DNA of 64,000 nucleotides, from contig NZ_JABAIL010000003.1 of assembly GCF_012641475.1 (NCBI RefSeq), positions 434,001 through 498,000 of the forward strand, written 5' to 3'. Below, in pieces: positions 42,963 to 52,682 of this stretch. The notes under the pieces are model-generated. The model did not search any database and was not told the origin of the DNA. It was given only the letters and a program-made list of their open reading frames with translations. Numbering within the stretch: the first letter of the stretch is position 1; each line of letters opens with the position of its first letter. The position numbers were made by a program, and so were the translations under genes. Source of the DNA: Flammeovirga agarivorans (GTDB lineage: Bacteria; Bacteroidota; Bacteroidia; Cytophagales; Flammeovirgaceae).

Positions 42963-44906
42963 ATGAAAAGAAATACACTAACACTGATTTTTACTGCTTT
43001 ACTATTAAGCATAAATACATTTGCACAGGAGACCACTCCAAAATGGAGATTTATTAATATTCCAGATTACCATAATGCTGAAGGATTCACAAGAATTTGG
43101 AATAAGAGTAAAGATCCTGCTTTTAAAAACGCAAGAGAAGAGCGTATTGCATCACAAATGACTTCTTTTAGAGAGATGAAAAATGCTCATGGAGGAGAGT
43201 TGGTTATTCTTCCGGGAGATACCAACGGAGGACATTGGTACAAAGCTAAATACCTAAATGCTTTTAAATCATACCCAGCATATGCCGATTATACGGAAAA
43301 GGATGTAATTATTGAGTCTTCTCGTTTATGTTATCAAGGACTGAAAGATATCGTATATGGAGTGGGTTACCAAGAATTTCTAGTGGCTGTAGGTGATCAT
43401 GAACTGGGAGATAATCCTTGGAGAAAAAATTCAAAAGTGGTCAAAAATTTACCTCATTTCAGAGAAGGCTTTGCTAAAGTTTTTACTTTAGATGAGAAAG
43501 GAAATTCTCGTTTTACTAAAAAAATTGGTAAGGCGGATGCCAGACCGATTGGAACTAAATATGAACACACTTCTAATGCGATCCAATACAAAAATATCTT
43601 ATTTGTAACCATTGATATGTTTAGATTCGATGGAGCTGATATCAACTTAGGAGATGAAGGAACAGTAGAGGGAGATATTACAGGAGAACATCTAAAGTGG
43701 TTCGAAGCTGTACTTAGTGAAGCCCAAAAAGAGAAGAGTATTAAGCACATTATCGTACAATCTCATTTACCGATTATTTATCCAGTAAGAAAGTATGCGA
43801 GTAGTGGTATGTTGGTGTCAAGACATGCCGAAGAGAAGGTTTTAAATCTCTTACGAAAGTATCATGTTGATCTATATTTAGCTGGAGAAGTGCATATGAA
43901 TACAGTAACAAAAGACGATAAGTCTGACCTTATCCAATTTGTAGGAAGAGGTAATGATTTAAGTAATTTAACCGCTGTAGATGTAGAAGATAACAAGTTA
44001 AGCTTAGTCGCTTATCATAAAAATGGTGATCAGCTAGGAACATTGACGATTGACAAATCAAATACAAATACAACAGTTGCCTCATCAGGTTTGCTTGCCC
44101 CTATCTCACCTCAAAAAATACAAATCCATTGGAGTTTTGATAAAAAGATTCCTGCGAATAAATTTAAATTTAGTGTTACTGGCAATTATCCAAATCAAGC
44201 AAAGGATAAAGTGCATTTCAAAGGCATTACTTCTCCTGTTGCCTACTTAAATGACGGTGATTTTGAGTATGATTATTCATTGCTAGGAGCTTCTTCTAAA
44301 ATAGAAAAAGGTATCATTGATAATGCGATTAGAATTGATGAAAATTCAAAGCTATTTGTGTTACCAATTGGCCCTATAGCAAAAGGATACGAGCGAACTA
44401 TTTCTTTATGGTTAAAAACAAATGCAGACGGCAGAAGAATTATCTTCAATAGTAATTCCTATTGGGGAAAAGGGCAGTTCTACAATATTTCTATCAACGA
44501 AGGACAACTAGAACTCGCTCTTAAATCAGACATTTATACGGTAACTACCAATCAAAAAATTAATGATGGAAAATGGCATCATGTAGCGGTGGTAGTACCT
44601 CAATATGGGGCAACACTCAATGATAATTTGCTATATGTAGATGGAAAATTAATTTCAGAAAGAAATACCAAAGGAGGAAATAGTAAGGTGAATACCAGCC
44701 AAGCCAATTGGATGTCTATTGCTACTCAAATGAAGAAACATAAATCAAACCTAAGAGAAACTATGAACATGCAGAATTTCAAAGGACTTTTGGATGATGT
44801 TTCGATGTGGACTAGAGCCCTAAACCATGAAGAGATCCAGCAGATATATCAATCAGGTTTGGAAGGTGTTAGTGCATTAGAACTTGATAAAAAACTCGCG
44901 CAATAA
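42963..44906 (+). CDS. Secreted metallophosphoesterase-like protein with C-terminal LamG domain
   Basis: The start at 42963 is preferred over the upstream ATG at 42927 because it begins the signal peptide (ending NTFAQ), giving 647 aa. The N-terminal half has calcineurin-type motifs in order, but several are altered: DYH (Asp35, His37), LPGDTNGGHW, VGDHE in place of GNHE, VQSHLPI, and GEVHMNT in place of GHxH. The C-terminal half (about 475-640) is a LamG/concanavalin-like domain: RTISLWLKTNADGR, DGKWHHVAVVV, FKGLLDDVSMWTRAL and IQQIYQSG. It may be a phosphatase or an evolved hydrolase bound to glycan. The locus suggests polysaccharide work. Confidence 0.75.
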   Translation: MKRNTLTLIFTALLLSINTFAQETTPKWRFINIPDYHNAEGFTRIWNKSKDPAFKNAREERIASQMTSFREMKNAHGGELVILPGDTNGGHWYKAKYLNAFKSYPAYADYTEKDVIIESSRLCYQGLKDIVYGVGYQEFLVAVGDHELGDNPWRKNSKVVKNLPHFREGFAKVFTLDEKGNSRFTKKIGKADARPIGTKYEHTSNAIQYKNILFVTIDMFRFDGADINLGDEGTVEGDITGEHLKWFEAVLSEAQKEKSIKHIIVQSHLPIIYPVRKYASSGMLVSRHAEEKVLNLLRKYHVDLYLAGEVHMNTVTKDDKSDLIQFVGRGNDLSNLTAVDVEDNKLSLVAYHKNGDQLGTLTIDKSNTNTTVASSGLLAPISPQKIQIHWSFDKKIPANKFKFSVTGNYPNQAKDKVHFKGITSPVAYLNDGDFEYDYSLLGASSKIEKGIIDNAIRIDENSKLFVLPIGPIAKGYERTISLWLKTNADGRRIIFNSNSYWGKGQFYNISINEGQLELALKSDIYTVTTNQKINDGKWHHVAVVVPQYGATLNDNLLYVDGKLISERNTKGGNSKVNTSQANWMSIATQMKKHKSNLRETMNMQNFKGLLDDVSMWTRALNHEEIQQIYQSGLEGVSALELDKKLAQ

Positions 44907-44957
44907 GACTTTTAGTACATGTTTTAGTTCTTTTAGCTTTACTTATGCTGAATACTA

Positions 44958-45009
44958 AAAAAGAGTTGGGGTTATTATCACTTTTGATAATAACCCCAAC
45001 TCTTTTTTA
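44958..45009. terminator. Bidirectional terminator with 20-bp perfect stem
   Basis: Bases 44961-44980 pair perfectly with 44985-45004 around a CTTT loop. It serves the convergent LamG-protein and sulfatase genes. Confidence 0.95.
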
Positions 45010-45031
45010 TGACTACCAATTGATAGTTGGA

Positions 45032-46609
45032 TTACGTTCTGTACATGAAATTTACTTTCTTTCCTTTCCATCCCGTTTCATCTAACCAATTTTGTAGTGC
45101 ATTCTCTAAATCAAGAATTTGATTGATGTATTTTCTATCATCGATGATGTTTTTAGATTCCCCTGGATCGTTCTTTAGATCATAGAAAAAACTATCACCA
45201 TCAGGGTAAATGACTAATTTGTATTGTTCGTCACGTACCATAAACGAACCTTTGGCATCTGCCAGTACTTCTCGTCCGCCTTTTGGATGTGCCTTAATTC
45301 TTTCACAGAATGAATATTTAGGAGCCAATGATTTATCCTTTTCACCTGTTAGGAACGGAATAATATTCACACCTGCTACTTCTTCTTTATAATCTGTTTC
45401 TGTAATAGACAATATTGTAGGCTTAATGTCTACTAAACTAACGGGAATATCTGTAACGCCAGGCTTTAAAAGTTTTGGATAACGGATCATAAATGGAATG
45501 GCCGCGATATCATCATAAAACGATTCATTTACTTTCCATACCATACCATGTTCACCCATCATATCACCATGGTCGGCAGTAAAGATGATCAAAGTTTCAT
45601 CAAGAATACCTTGTTCTTCCAACTCACCCAAGATTCTGCCTACCCTGTCATCTAGATATTTTACAGCACCATAGTAGATTCTTAAAAACTCTCTAAGTCC
45701 TTCATCACCGTAACCTTTTACCATTCTTCTAGACCAAGATTTGTCGAACTTTGTTTCTGGCACTTGAGTTAATGGCATTTGCAATGAATCAGGATTGAAA
45801 AGACCATAGTATGGATCAGGAACAAAATTGGGATCATGTGGCCAGATAAAAGAGGTAGTAATGAAAAATGGAGTATCTACAGAAGAAGCATTTTCAATAG
45901 AGGCCACTGTTTTGTTAGCTAAGATATCATCAATCCAATCTTCTTGTTTCAGTCTTAAACGACCCATTTTAATGACGAAGTCCTTGTGTTTAACATCTTC
46001 CCAAACATTTTCAAGGTGACTTCTTTTATCAGCCATAGAAGGACTTACCTCTACAGGCCAGAATTGATTGTAGAAATTCATCCAATCTTGCCCATCATCT
46101 TTACGAACAGTAATTTGTCTATCAGCCATTTCTTGTTTGTACTGATAGGCATAATCATATTGATCTTTATAGTATGGTAAATAGTTTAGGGAATCGCTTT
46201 CTACATGCCATTTACCATATTGGTGTGTAGCATAACCCTCGCTATTTAATAATTTACCTGTTGTTTCATCTGTAATATCGATACCATCTTTTTGTTTCGA
46301 ACCCAAGTTGTGGACTACACCATGTTGATGCGGATAAAGTCCCGTAACAATGGAAGCTCTAGAAGGTGAACAAAATGGGGTTGCACTATACGCTCTATTA
46401 AACTTAACTCCTTCGTTGGCAATTCTGTCGATATTGGGAGTAGGTACAGGGCCTCCATAACAACTAAGAGCCTTGTAGTTCAATTGGTCACACATAATAA
46501 CCAATACATTGGGTTGTTTCTTTACCTTTTTATTTAAAGTGGGCTTACAACCTATGCTTAATATAAGTAGGAAAAGACCTACATATACATTGTTAATTTT
46601 ATAATTCAT
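45032..46609 (-). CDS. S1-family sulfatase, predicted lipoprotein
   Basis: A 525-aa sulfatase with lipobox LSIGC (Cys21). The metal ligands are in LVIMCDQLN, the formylglycine site is FCSPSRASIVTG (Cys80), and GKWHV(E/D)S follows. The later TADHGDMMGEHGMVWK segment and KLVIYPDG complete the core. It is transcribed away from the HTCS gene and shares a long divergent upstream region with it. Probably periplasm-facing and used at a different desulfation step from the exported enzymes. Exact substrate unknown. Confidence 0.9.
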   Translation of the reverse strand: MNYKINNVYVGLFLLILSIGCKPTLNKKVKKQPNVLVIMCDQLNYKALSCYGGPVPTPNIDRIANEGVKFNRAYSATPFCSPSRASIVTGLYPHQHGVVHNLGSKQKDGIDITDETTGKLLNSEGYATHQYGKWHVESDSLNYLPYYKDQYDYAYQYKQEMADRQITVRKDDGQDWMNFYNQFWPVEVSPSMADKRSHLENVWEDVKHKDFVIKMGRLRLKQEDWIDDILANKTVASIENASSVDTPFFITTSFIWPHDPNFVPDPYYGLFNPDSLQMPLTQVPETKFDKSWSRRMVKGYGDEGLREFLRIYYGAVKYLDDRVGRILGELEEQGILDETLIIFTADHGDMMGEHGMVWKVNESFYDDIAAIPFMIRYPKLLKPGVTDIPVSLVDIKPTILSITETDYKEEVAGVNIIPFLTGEKDKSLAPKYSFCERIKAHPKGGREVLADAKGSFMVRDEQYKLVIYPDGDSFFYDLKNDPGESKNIIDDRKYINQILDLENALQNWLDETGWKGKKVNFMYRT

Positions 46610-47427
46610 ACATTCCTAATTAAAAAGATTACGAAAAGGTGTGTTTTAGCGACATCATAAAATTACAATTCAGCTACATCAATATAATCCAATTTTAAGT
46701 CAAAATAGTTTTATAACCAACCATTCAAAATTAGTCGATTTTTTTGACTATCCTATTTAGTATTCAGAGTATTGAAAATACCCTTTCGCTTGTTTTTTTT
46801 ATCACTACCCTTTGATTTTCTGCCTAATGATATTTAGGTTAGAAGTTGGTTGCTTTGTTAATATAATAAGTGATATACAAAGAATACTATCGATGTTAGT
46901 TATAAGGTATGATTTGAATTTTCTTGGTGTAACATTCCGAGTTCTAGATAAAGTGTCGAACGATTATTTTAGGGTGATGATGTTATAGGTGGTACTAGCC
47001 AAAGTTCCCTCCATGAACTTTCACTTCCTGGGCAAGATAAAGAGCGATGATGTGATGAAAAGTAAGTGTTACAGTAAAGAGTAGGACTAAAATCCTTTAT
47101 TGAAGTAATACAAATAATTGGGGGCTTCAAAAGCATCGTTTAAATTATAGGAGCGAAAGGTTTTGATATAGTCCATCAAAGGTTCAATATTAGGTCAAAA
47201 GTTTGAAATCAGATCACAAAACCGCATTTTTACTACTGTCATGAATGATTGAAATGAAATACGATAGTGATCAGTAATTCTACTATATAAGAATGAACAT
47301 TGCGCAAGATGAGATTTATTTTACTCTTTATTATCATTCATTTAATAGTATAATTATATTCGTTAAACAGATCAGCATGAAAAAGAGATTCATACCATTA
47401 TCTATTTAACGGCAATTTTTTACCAGA
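46610..47427. promoter_or_regulatory. Divergent upstream region between sulfatase and HTCS genes
   Basis: About 820 bases with no supported gene. It must hold promoters for both flanking genes. A 10-codon ORF (47377-47409) sits just before the HTCS start but has no other support. No repeat of the array type was seen. Confidence 0.4.
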
Positions 47428-50400
47428 ATGAAAACATACTTACTATACTTAAAAACTACGATACTAATACTTTTATTTTCTGTGTCTATTCAAGCAGAAG
47501 ATATCGTTCATTTAGAAACAGAAAAAGGTTTGGTCAACGGTACTGTAACAAGTATGGTTGAAGATTCTTTAGGTTACATGTGGGTAGGCACAAAATCGGG
47601 CCTATACAGGTATTCTGGAGAAAGATATTTATCCTATCAAATCTCGGAAAAAGAAACCAATCAATTTATCACCGCTTTGATAAAAAAGGATGGAGATATT
47701 TACGCTATTAGTAGAAAGGGAGTAATTAGTAAGTACGACTATATTCATGATTCGTTTGAACTTATTGCAAAGGCTGAAAAGTATACTTTTACTAGTGCAA
47801 AATTTGTCAATGATAACGAAATCCTTTTAGGTTTAAGGAATGGAGTAACCATCTATAATATGGAGTCGAAGACTTTTGCTAAAAAGGTGTCGCCAACTAA
47901 ATTATTATTGTGTAGAGATATCATCAAATACAACGGTAAAATTTATGTAGGGGGAGCGAAAGGTCTGTTTGAACTGGTGAAAGGAATTGATAACAAGTAC
48001 TCTATCAAAGAGGAGTTGGTAAAAGATATCGATATCCTCACATTTAATATCGACTCCAAAGGTAGATTTTGGATTACCACCAATAGTTCAGAACTATTCT
48101 TATATGATTATGGTAAGTTAACACCATTGAAATTGAATGGTTTTAAAAATGGTAAGAGTACAATAAGAGAGATCTTTTTTGATAACAACGATAATGCATT
48201 ACTTGGTGTAGATGGAGATGGTCTATTTGTGGTAGATCAGCATTTTAATGTGATTGCTCATTATAACCATAACCCAGATGATCCATCTTCTTTACGACAA
48301 AATGACCTTGAAACAATATATGTAGATAAGAACAATGTGTATTGGTTAGGTCACAAAGAAATGGGTGTAGATATCTTATTCACAGAAGACAACCCATTTA
48401 CTAATTACCAACATATTCTAAACTTAAAAAATAGCCTTTCAGATAATTTTATCCGATCGATCTTAAGAGACGATAATGGAAATATTTGGTTTGGTACAGA
48501 GTCGGGTATTGATGTATTGTCGCCTAACGGACAATGGCAAAAACTAAACACATTAATCAATACTCCTGTACTTACTTTAAACAAGTACAAAGGAGAAATT
48601 TTAGTGGGAACATATGGTAAAGGTTCTTTCTTAGTCGATCCGAAAACTTACAAGGCGAGAAAAGCATTCGAAGCTCCAGAAAGAGAAAATATTTTTGTTT
48701 TTACCACTCAAATCATTGGAGATGATGTTTGGGTAGGTGGAAATAACGCTCCTTTATCACTATTCACCAATGATAAATACCAAAGGAACTATAAAATAGG
48801 CTATGTGAAAAGCATTGTAGCAAGATCAGAAAACCTATACATTGTAGCTAGTTTGGATGGAGCGCACCTGTTAAACAAAACAACGGGTGAGATAAAGAAA
48901 TTAGAAGGAAAGTCTAGTGCTACCAAAACAGCCAATGCTTTTGCTTTGTTAATCGACAATGAAAGAGAGAAAGTATGGATTGGTGGGGGTGAAGGCTTAC
49001 AAAGCTACAATTTTAAAACTGATAAGCTCATAACACACTTTACAAACGGTGATGTTGGTATCATTTACGGTTTAAACTTTGATCAAAATGGGAACCTTTG
49101 GTTAAGTAGTAGCCAAGGTTTGTACAAATACAATATGACGGATAATCATCTAAGAAAGTTTGGTAAAAAAGATGGTGTAGAGATCAGTAATTTTGGATTT
49201 GGTGCAAGTCTTAAACTTCAAGATGGTTCCTTAATGTTTGGTGGTGCAGAAGGTGCGATTAAGTTCAACCCAAGTAACATCAAAAAGAATTATCAGAAGA
49301 AGAATGTTATCGTTGATGAATTTAAAATCAACGGTCAACAGGTAGATTACCGTTTTGTCGATAACCTTAATTTTAATCATGAACTAACATTAAATCATGA
49401 TCAAAATACGGTGATGTTCAGTATCATTGTTCCTGATTTATACGGGAAGAACCAAAACATTATTAAGTATCAGTTAGAAGGATATGATGATAAGCCGATC
49501 ATTCTTATTAATGGTGGACAGATATCCTACACAAAATTACCTGCAGGAGATTATAAATTAGTGGTAGATGTCATCAACTCTGATGGTGTGGTATCCGATA
49601 ATGTATATGAATTAAATTTAGACATTAAAGATCCATGGTGGTTGTCTCCAATTGCTTTTTTAATGTATATGATCATAACATTGGGGATTTTCTTCTTGAT
49701 TATGCAAGTACAGAAAGCAAAACATCAACAGAACTTCTCGGATGAGAAAATTAAGTTCTTTGTGAATGTTGCACATGATATCCGAACTCCCGTTTCTTTA
49801 ATTCAATTGTCTGCAGACCAACTGGCTAAAGGAGAGAATGGTGAAAATGCAATCAGTTTAATTCGAAGAAATACAAAGCATTTAAATGAATACGTAACTC
49901 AATTATTGGATTTCCAAAAAGCGGAAAGAAACCAGCTGGAGTTGAAAGTGCAGGAGATTGATTTGAAATCGCTTATGGAAGAAGTGCTTCTTGATTTTAA
50001 ACCAATGATTGAGAATAAGGAATTAACGTTCAACTTTTCTATGGCATCCATCAATGTTTGGTTTGATAAAGAAAAGATGGTTCGAGTATTCAATAACTTA
50101 ATTTCCAATGCCATTAAATACTCTCACCAAGGAGGCACAGTGAAGATCAATATTGAAGAAGAGAAAGGGAAAGTATTGATCAACTTTATCGATAATGGTA
50201 TCGGTATTCCTGAGAATCAACAGAAAAAGATATTTACCCGTTTTGTTAGAGCAAACAACGCTGCAGAATCTAACATTGCCGGTAGCGGTATTGGTCTTTT
50301 ATTAGCCAAGAAAATTGTTGAACTGCATAGAGGAACGCTCGAATTTGAGAGTAAGGTAGATTTAGGTACAAAGTTTACTATTTCATTAAGCCTTGGAAAA

Positions 50401-51243
50401 GGGCACTTTATGGAAGAAGAAATCCTTAAAGTGATTGTAGAAGAAGAAGAACACTTACCTACTTTAAATATCAATGAAGAGAAAACAATCTTGGTAGTAG
50501 AAGATAATGACGATATCAGAAAAACACTGGTAGAAGAATTGTCGAAAGACTATAAGATTTTAGAAGCTCCAAATGGTAAGGAAGCCTTGGTAATTGCGTT
50601 AGAGAAAAGGCCTGATTTGGTCATCACTGATGTAATGATGCCATTAATGAGTGGTAAAGAACTTTGCCATATCCTAAAGAACAATTACAAAACGAGTCAT
50701 ATTCCTGTGGTGATGTTAACTGCTTTAAGTAGAGTAGAAGACAAGATAGAAGGTTTGGAATTGGGTGCAGATGCTTATGTTGAAAAGCCATTTAGAATGG
50801 AAATGTTGAGAATAACTATCAACAACCTTCTAAAATCTAGACATTTGATCAAGAAATTGATGACTGACCAAGAGGAAGAAGAAACTGAACCAGTATCAGC
50901 GGAACAAGATTTCTTATCGAAAGTGGTAGAGGAAATCAAGTCTAATGTAACGAACAAGGAGTTCAATATTGTGACCCTTTGTGAAAACTTAGGATATAGT
51001 CGATCAAACTTATTTAGAAAGTTGAAAAAACATTCGGGTATGTCGCCATCTGATTTGATCATAAAGATTAGAATTAACCACGCTATCGAATTGTTCAAGA
51101 CAAGAAAAGATCTAAGAGTAGCTGATGTTGCCTATGAATCAGGGTTCAATGATCCGAAGTACTTCAGTACTACCTTCAAGAAACACATCGGTAAGACGCC
51201 AAAAGAATATATCGAATCAATAAGAGAAGAGATAATTTTCTAA
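47428..51243 (+). CDS. Hybrid two-component system sensor-regulator (HTCS)
   Basis: A 1271-aa one-piece sensor and regulator of the Bacteroidota PUL type. A signal peptide ending IQAED leads into two stacked sensory propellers (residues about 25-640, repeats such as MVEDSLGYMWVGTKSGLYRY) and a Y_Y_Y domain (about 650-730). A membrane segment is at about 740-760. The histidine kinase has FFVNVAHDIRTP (phospho-His about 782), then NLISNAIKYS, DNGIGIP and GSGIGLLLAKK. A receiver domain follows (ILVVEDNDD, Asp1068 in VITDVMMP). A C-terminal AraC-type HTH ends with VAYESGFNDPKYFSTTFKKH. It should sense an oligosaccharide in the periplasm and activate the nearby operons. Confidence 0.93.
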   Translation: MKTYLLYLKTTILILLFSVSIQAEDIVHLETEKGLVNGTVTSMVEDSLGYMWVGTKSGLYRYSGERYLSYQISEKETNQFITALIKKDGDIYAISRKGVISKYDYIHDSFELIAKAEKYTFTSAKFVNDNEILLGLRNGVTIYNMESKTFAKKVSPTKLLLCRDIIKYNGKIYVGGAKGLFELVKGIDNKYSIKEELVKDIDILTFNIDSKGRFWITTNSSELFLYDYGKLTPLKLNGFKNGKSTIREIFFDNNDNALLGVDGDGLFVVDQHFNVIAHYNHNPDDPSSLRQNDLETIYVDKNNVYWLGHKEMGVDILFTEDNPFTNYQHILNLKNSLSDNFIRSILRDDNGNIWFGTESGIDVLSPNGQWQKLNTLINTPVLTLNKYKGEILVGTYGKGSFLVDPKTYKARKAFEAPERENIFVFTTQIIGDDVWVGGNNAPLSLFTNDKYQRNYKIGYVKSIVARSENLYIVASLDGAHLLNKTTGEIKKLEGKSSATKTANAFALLIDNEREKVWIGGGEGLQSYNFKTDKLITHFTNGDVGIIYGLNFDQNGNLWLSSSQGLYKYNMTDNHLRKFGKKDGVEISNFGFGASLKLQDGSLMFGGAEGAIKFNPSNIKKNYQKKNVIVDEFKINGQQVDYRFVDNLNFNHELTLNHDQNTVMFSIIVPDLYGKNQNIIKYQLEGYDDKPIILINGGQISYTKLPAGDYKLVVDVINSDGVVSDNVYELNLDIKDPWWLSPIAFLMYMIITLGIFFLIMQVQKAKHQQNFSDEKIKFFVNVAHDIRTPVSLIQLSADQLAKGENGENAISLIRRNTKHLNEYVTQLLDFQKAERNQLELKVQEIDLKSLMEEVLLDFKPMIENKELTFNFSMASINVWFDKEKMVRVFNNLISNAIKYSHQGGTVKINIEEEKGKVLINFIDNGIGIPENQQKKIFTRFVRANNAAESNIAGSGIGLLLAKKIVELHRGTLEFESKVDLGTKFTISLSLGKGHFMEEEILKVIVEEEEHLPTLNINEEKTILVVEDNDDIRKTLVEELSKDYKILEAPNGKEALVIALEKRPDLVITDVMMPLMSGKELCHILKNNYKTSHIPVVMLTALSRVEDKIEGLELGADAYVEKPFRMEMLRITINNLLKSRHLIKKLMTDQEEEETEPVSAEQDFLSKVVEEIKSNVTNKEFNIVTLCENLGYSRSNLFRKLKKHSGMSPSDLIIKIRINHAIELFKTRKDLRVADVAYESGFNDPKYFSTTFKKHIGKTPKEYIESIREEIIF

Positions 51244-51246
51244 TTG

Positions 51247-51277
51247 TAAGAAGTAGGTAGTTTTTATCTACTTCTTA
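51247..51277 (+). terminator. Stem-loop after the HTCS gene
   Basis: TAAGAAGTAG (51247-51256) pairs with CTACTTCTTA (51268-51277). The T run after it is weak, so it may be a partial terminator. Confidence 0.5.
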
Positions 51278-51313
51278 TTCGAATCCTTCCAAAAACTAGG
51301 CGTAAAGACCTGT

Positions 51314-51330
51314 GGGTTGAATATTCAACT
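51314..51330 (+). promoter_or_regulatory. Palindromic operator candidate upstream of the SusCD operon
   Basis: GTTGAATATTCAAC (51316-51329) is a perfect 14-bp palindrome. With the preceding GG it gives GGGTTGAATA, shared with the near-palindrome at 38929-38946. It lies about 95 bases before the operon's first gene. Confidence 0.5.
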
Positions 51331-51423
51331 CTCTTGGATAGATAACAAACCTCATTTTACCATCAAATTTAGACATTAGCGTTAGACAAATAAACTCAGA
51401 TGTTAGTTTTAAGATTTAATGAA

Positions 51424-52653
51424 ATGAAGGAATTAAAAAAATTATGGATATCGATGTTTGTGTTTTTTCCATTCTTAGTAATGGCACAAACAAGCACTGT
51501 AAAGGTTGAGGTACCCACTCCAGAACCATTGGAGAATTATAACTTTGTTTTAGGTACTCAAGGCATTGGAGGAAAGTATAAATTTACGAAAGACTCTTAC
51601 TTGGTAGAACAAGCAAAGCAAATCAGAGGGTTAGGTTCTAATATCCTAAAGATCTCTGTAAGTAAACAATACCATAAAATCTACCCGGACCAATTTAAGG
51701 ATCCTAACATTAAGACAACACTAGATCTAGTTAAAATCAAGCAAGATTTTAGAGAAGTGTTGGATATGGATTTTAAGTATATTTTTATGTGGGTACATAC
51801 CCTGACTAACGCAAAATGGAATGACGGCATAACTGAAACCGAAAAGAAAGCATTTTACAATGAGATGTATGACTACACTACTTACTTACTAAAGCGTTAC
51901 AACAAATCGGGTAAAACTTTTCTAATAGGAAACTGGGAAGGAGATTGGTTACTACATGGTATGGGTAACAAAAAGTTAGTTCCTTCTGAAACGAAAATCG
52001 CTGGGATGACAGAATGGTTCCAAATCCGCCAGCAAGCAATTGATGATGCTAAGCGAGATACGAAGCATAAGAATGTAGAAGTATACCATTACATCGAGGT
52101 GAATTTGGCACTAAAAGGCATGAAAGGAGAGAAGTGTATCTCAGAATCTATTCTGCCCAATGTAGATGTTGACTTTGTTTCTTACTCAAGCTATGAGATA
52201 AGTAAGAGAAGCCAAGGTTACGAAAACGTATACAAAGATGTAGCTCCGGTTATGGACTATATAGAATCTAAGCTTCAACCTAAAGAAGGTTTACCTTTTT
52301 CTAGAAGAGTTTGGATTGGTGAGTATGGCTTTAAAGTGGTAAAAGGTAATTTTGAAGAGCAAGCTGGACGTTCTAAAGATGTGATGTTAGCTTCTATTCA
52401 GATGAAATTACCTTTCTGCTTGCACTGGGAAATGTATAACAATGAATATGAAAAGAATGGAGAATCTAAGGACATGTCGCTAATCTCTGCCGAAGGTGAG
52501 AAAAAGCCGATTTACTTTATCCATAATGATTACTTCATTCAAATGAATAACTACCTGAAGGCTTACAAAAAAGCGAATAAAAAATACCCTACAAACGATG
52601 AGTTCTATACAAAAGCCTTTGATGTGCTTAAGACGATAGAGTTCAATAACTAA
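51424..52653 (+). CDS. Putative single-domain TIM-barrel glycosidase, NWEGDW family
   Basis: The ATG at 51424 is preferred over 51400 since it starts the signal peptide (ending VMAQ), giving 409 aa. The protein is the bare barrel found inside the two larger proteins (12567-15785 and 52683-55085). Conserved features are GTQGIGGKYKFT at the start, FLIGNWEGDWLLHG with Glu172, YHYIEVN, FVSYSSYE, RVWIGEYG with Glu300, and CLHWEMYNNE near the end. NWE and GE(F/Y)G fit acid/base and nucleophile of a retaining clan GH-A-type enzyme. I do not recognise a named GH family. It is the first gene of the SusCD operon, probably periplasmic. Confidence 0.65.
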   Translation: MKELKKLWISMFVFFPFLVMAQTSTVKVEVPTPEPLENYNFVLGTQGIGGKYKFTKDSYLVEQAKQIRGLGSNILKISVSKQYHKIYPDQFKDPNIKTTLDLVKIKQDFREVLDMDFKYIFMWVHTLTNAKWNDGITETEKKAFYNEMYDYTTYLLKRYNKSGKTFLIGNWEGDWLLHGMGNKKLVPSETKIAGMTEWFQIRQQAIDDAKRDTKHKNVEVYHYIEVNLALKGMKGEKCISESILPNVDVDFVSYSSYEISKRSQGYENVYKDVAPVMDYIESKLQPKEGLPFSRRVWIGEYGFKVVKGNFEEQAGRSKDVMLASIQMKLPFCLHWEMYNNEYEKNGESKDMSLISAEGEKKPIYFIHNDYFIQMNNYLKAYKKANKKYPTNDEFYTKAFDVLKTIEFNN

Positions 52654-52682
52654 TGATTGCTATAAATAACTAATGATTTGAA

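Noticed and set aside
47377-47409. 10-codon leader peptide before the HTCS gene
   Set aside because: MKKRFIPLSI is too short to judge, there is no attenuator hairpin, and similar ORFs arise by chance in AT-rich DNA.
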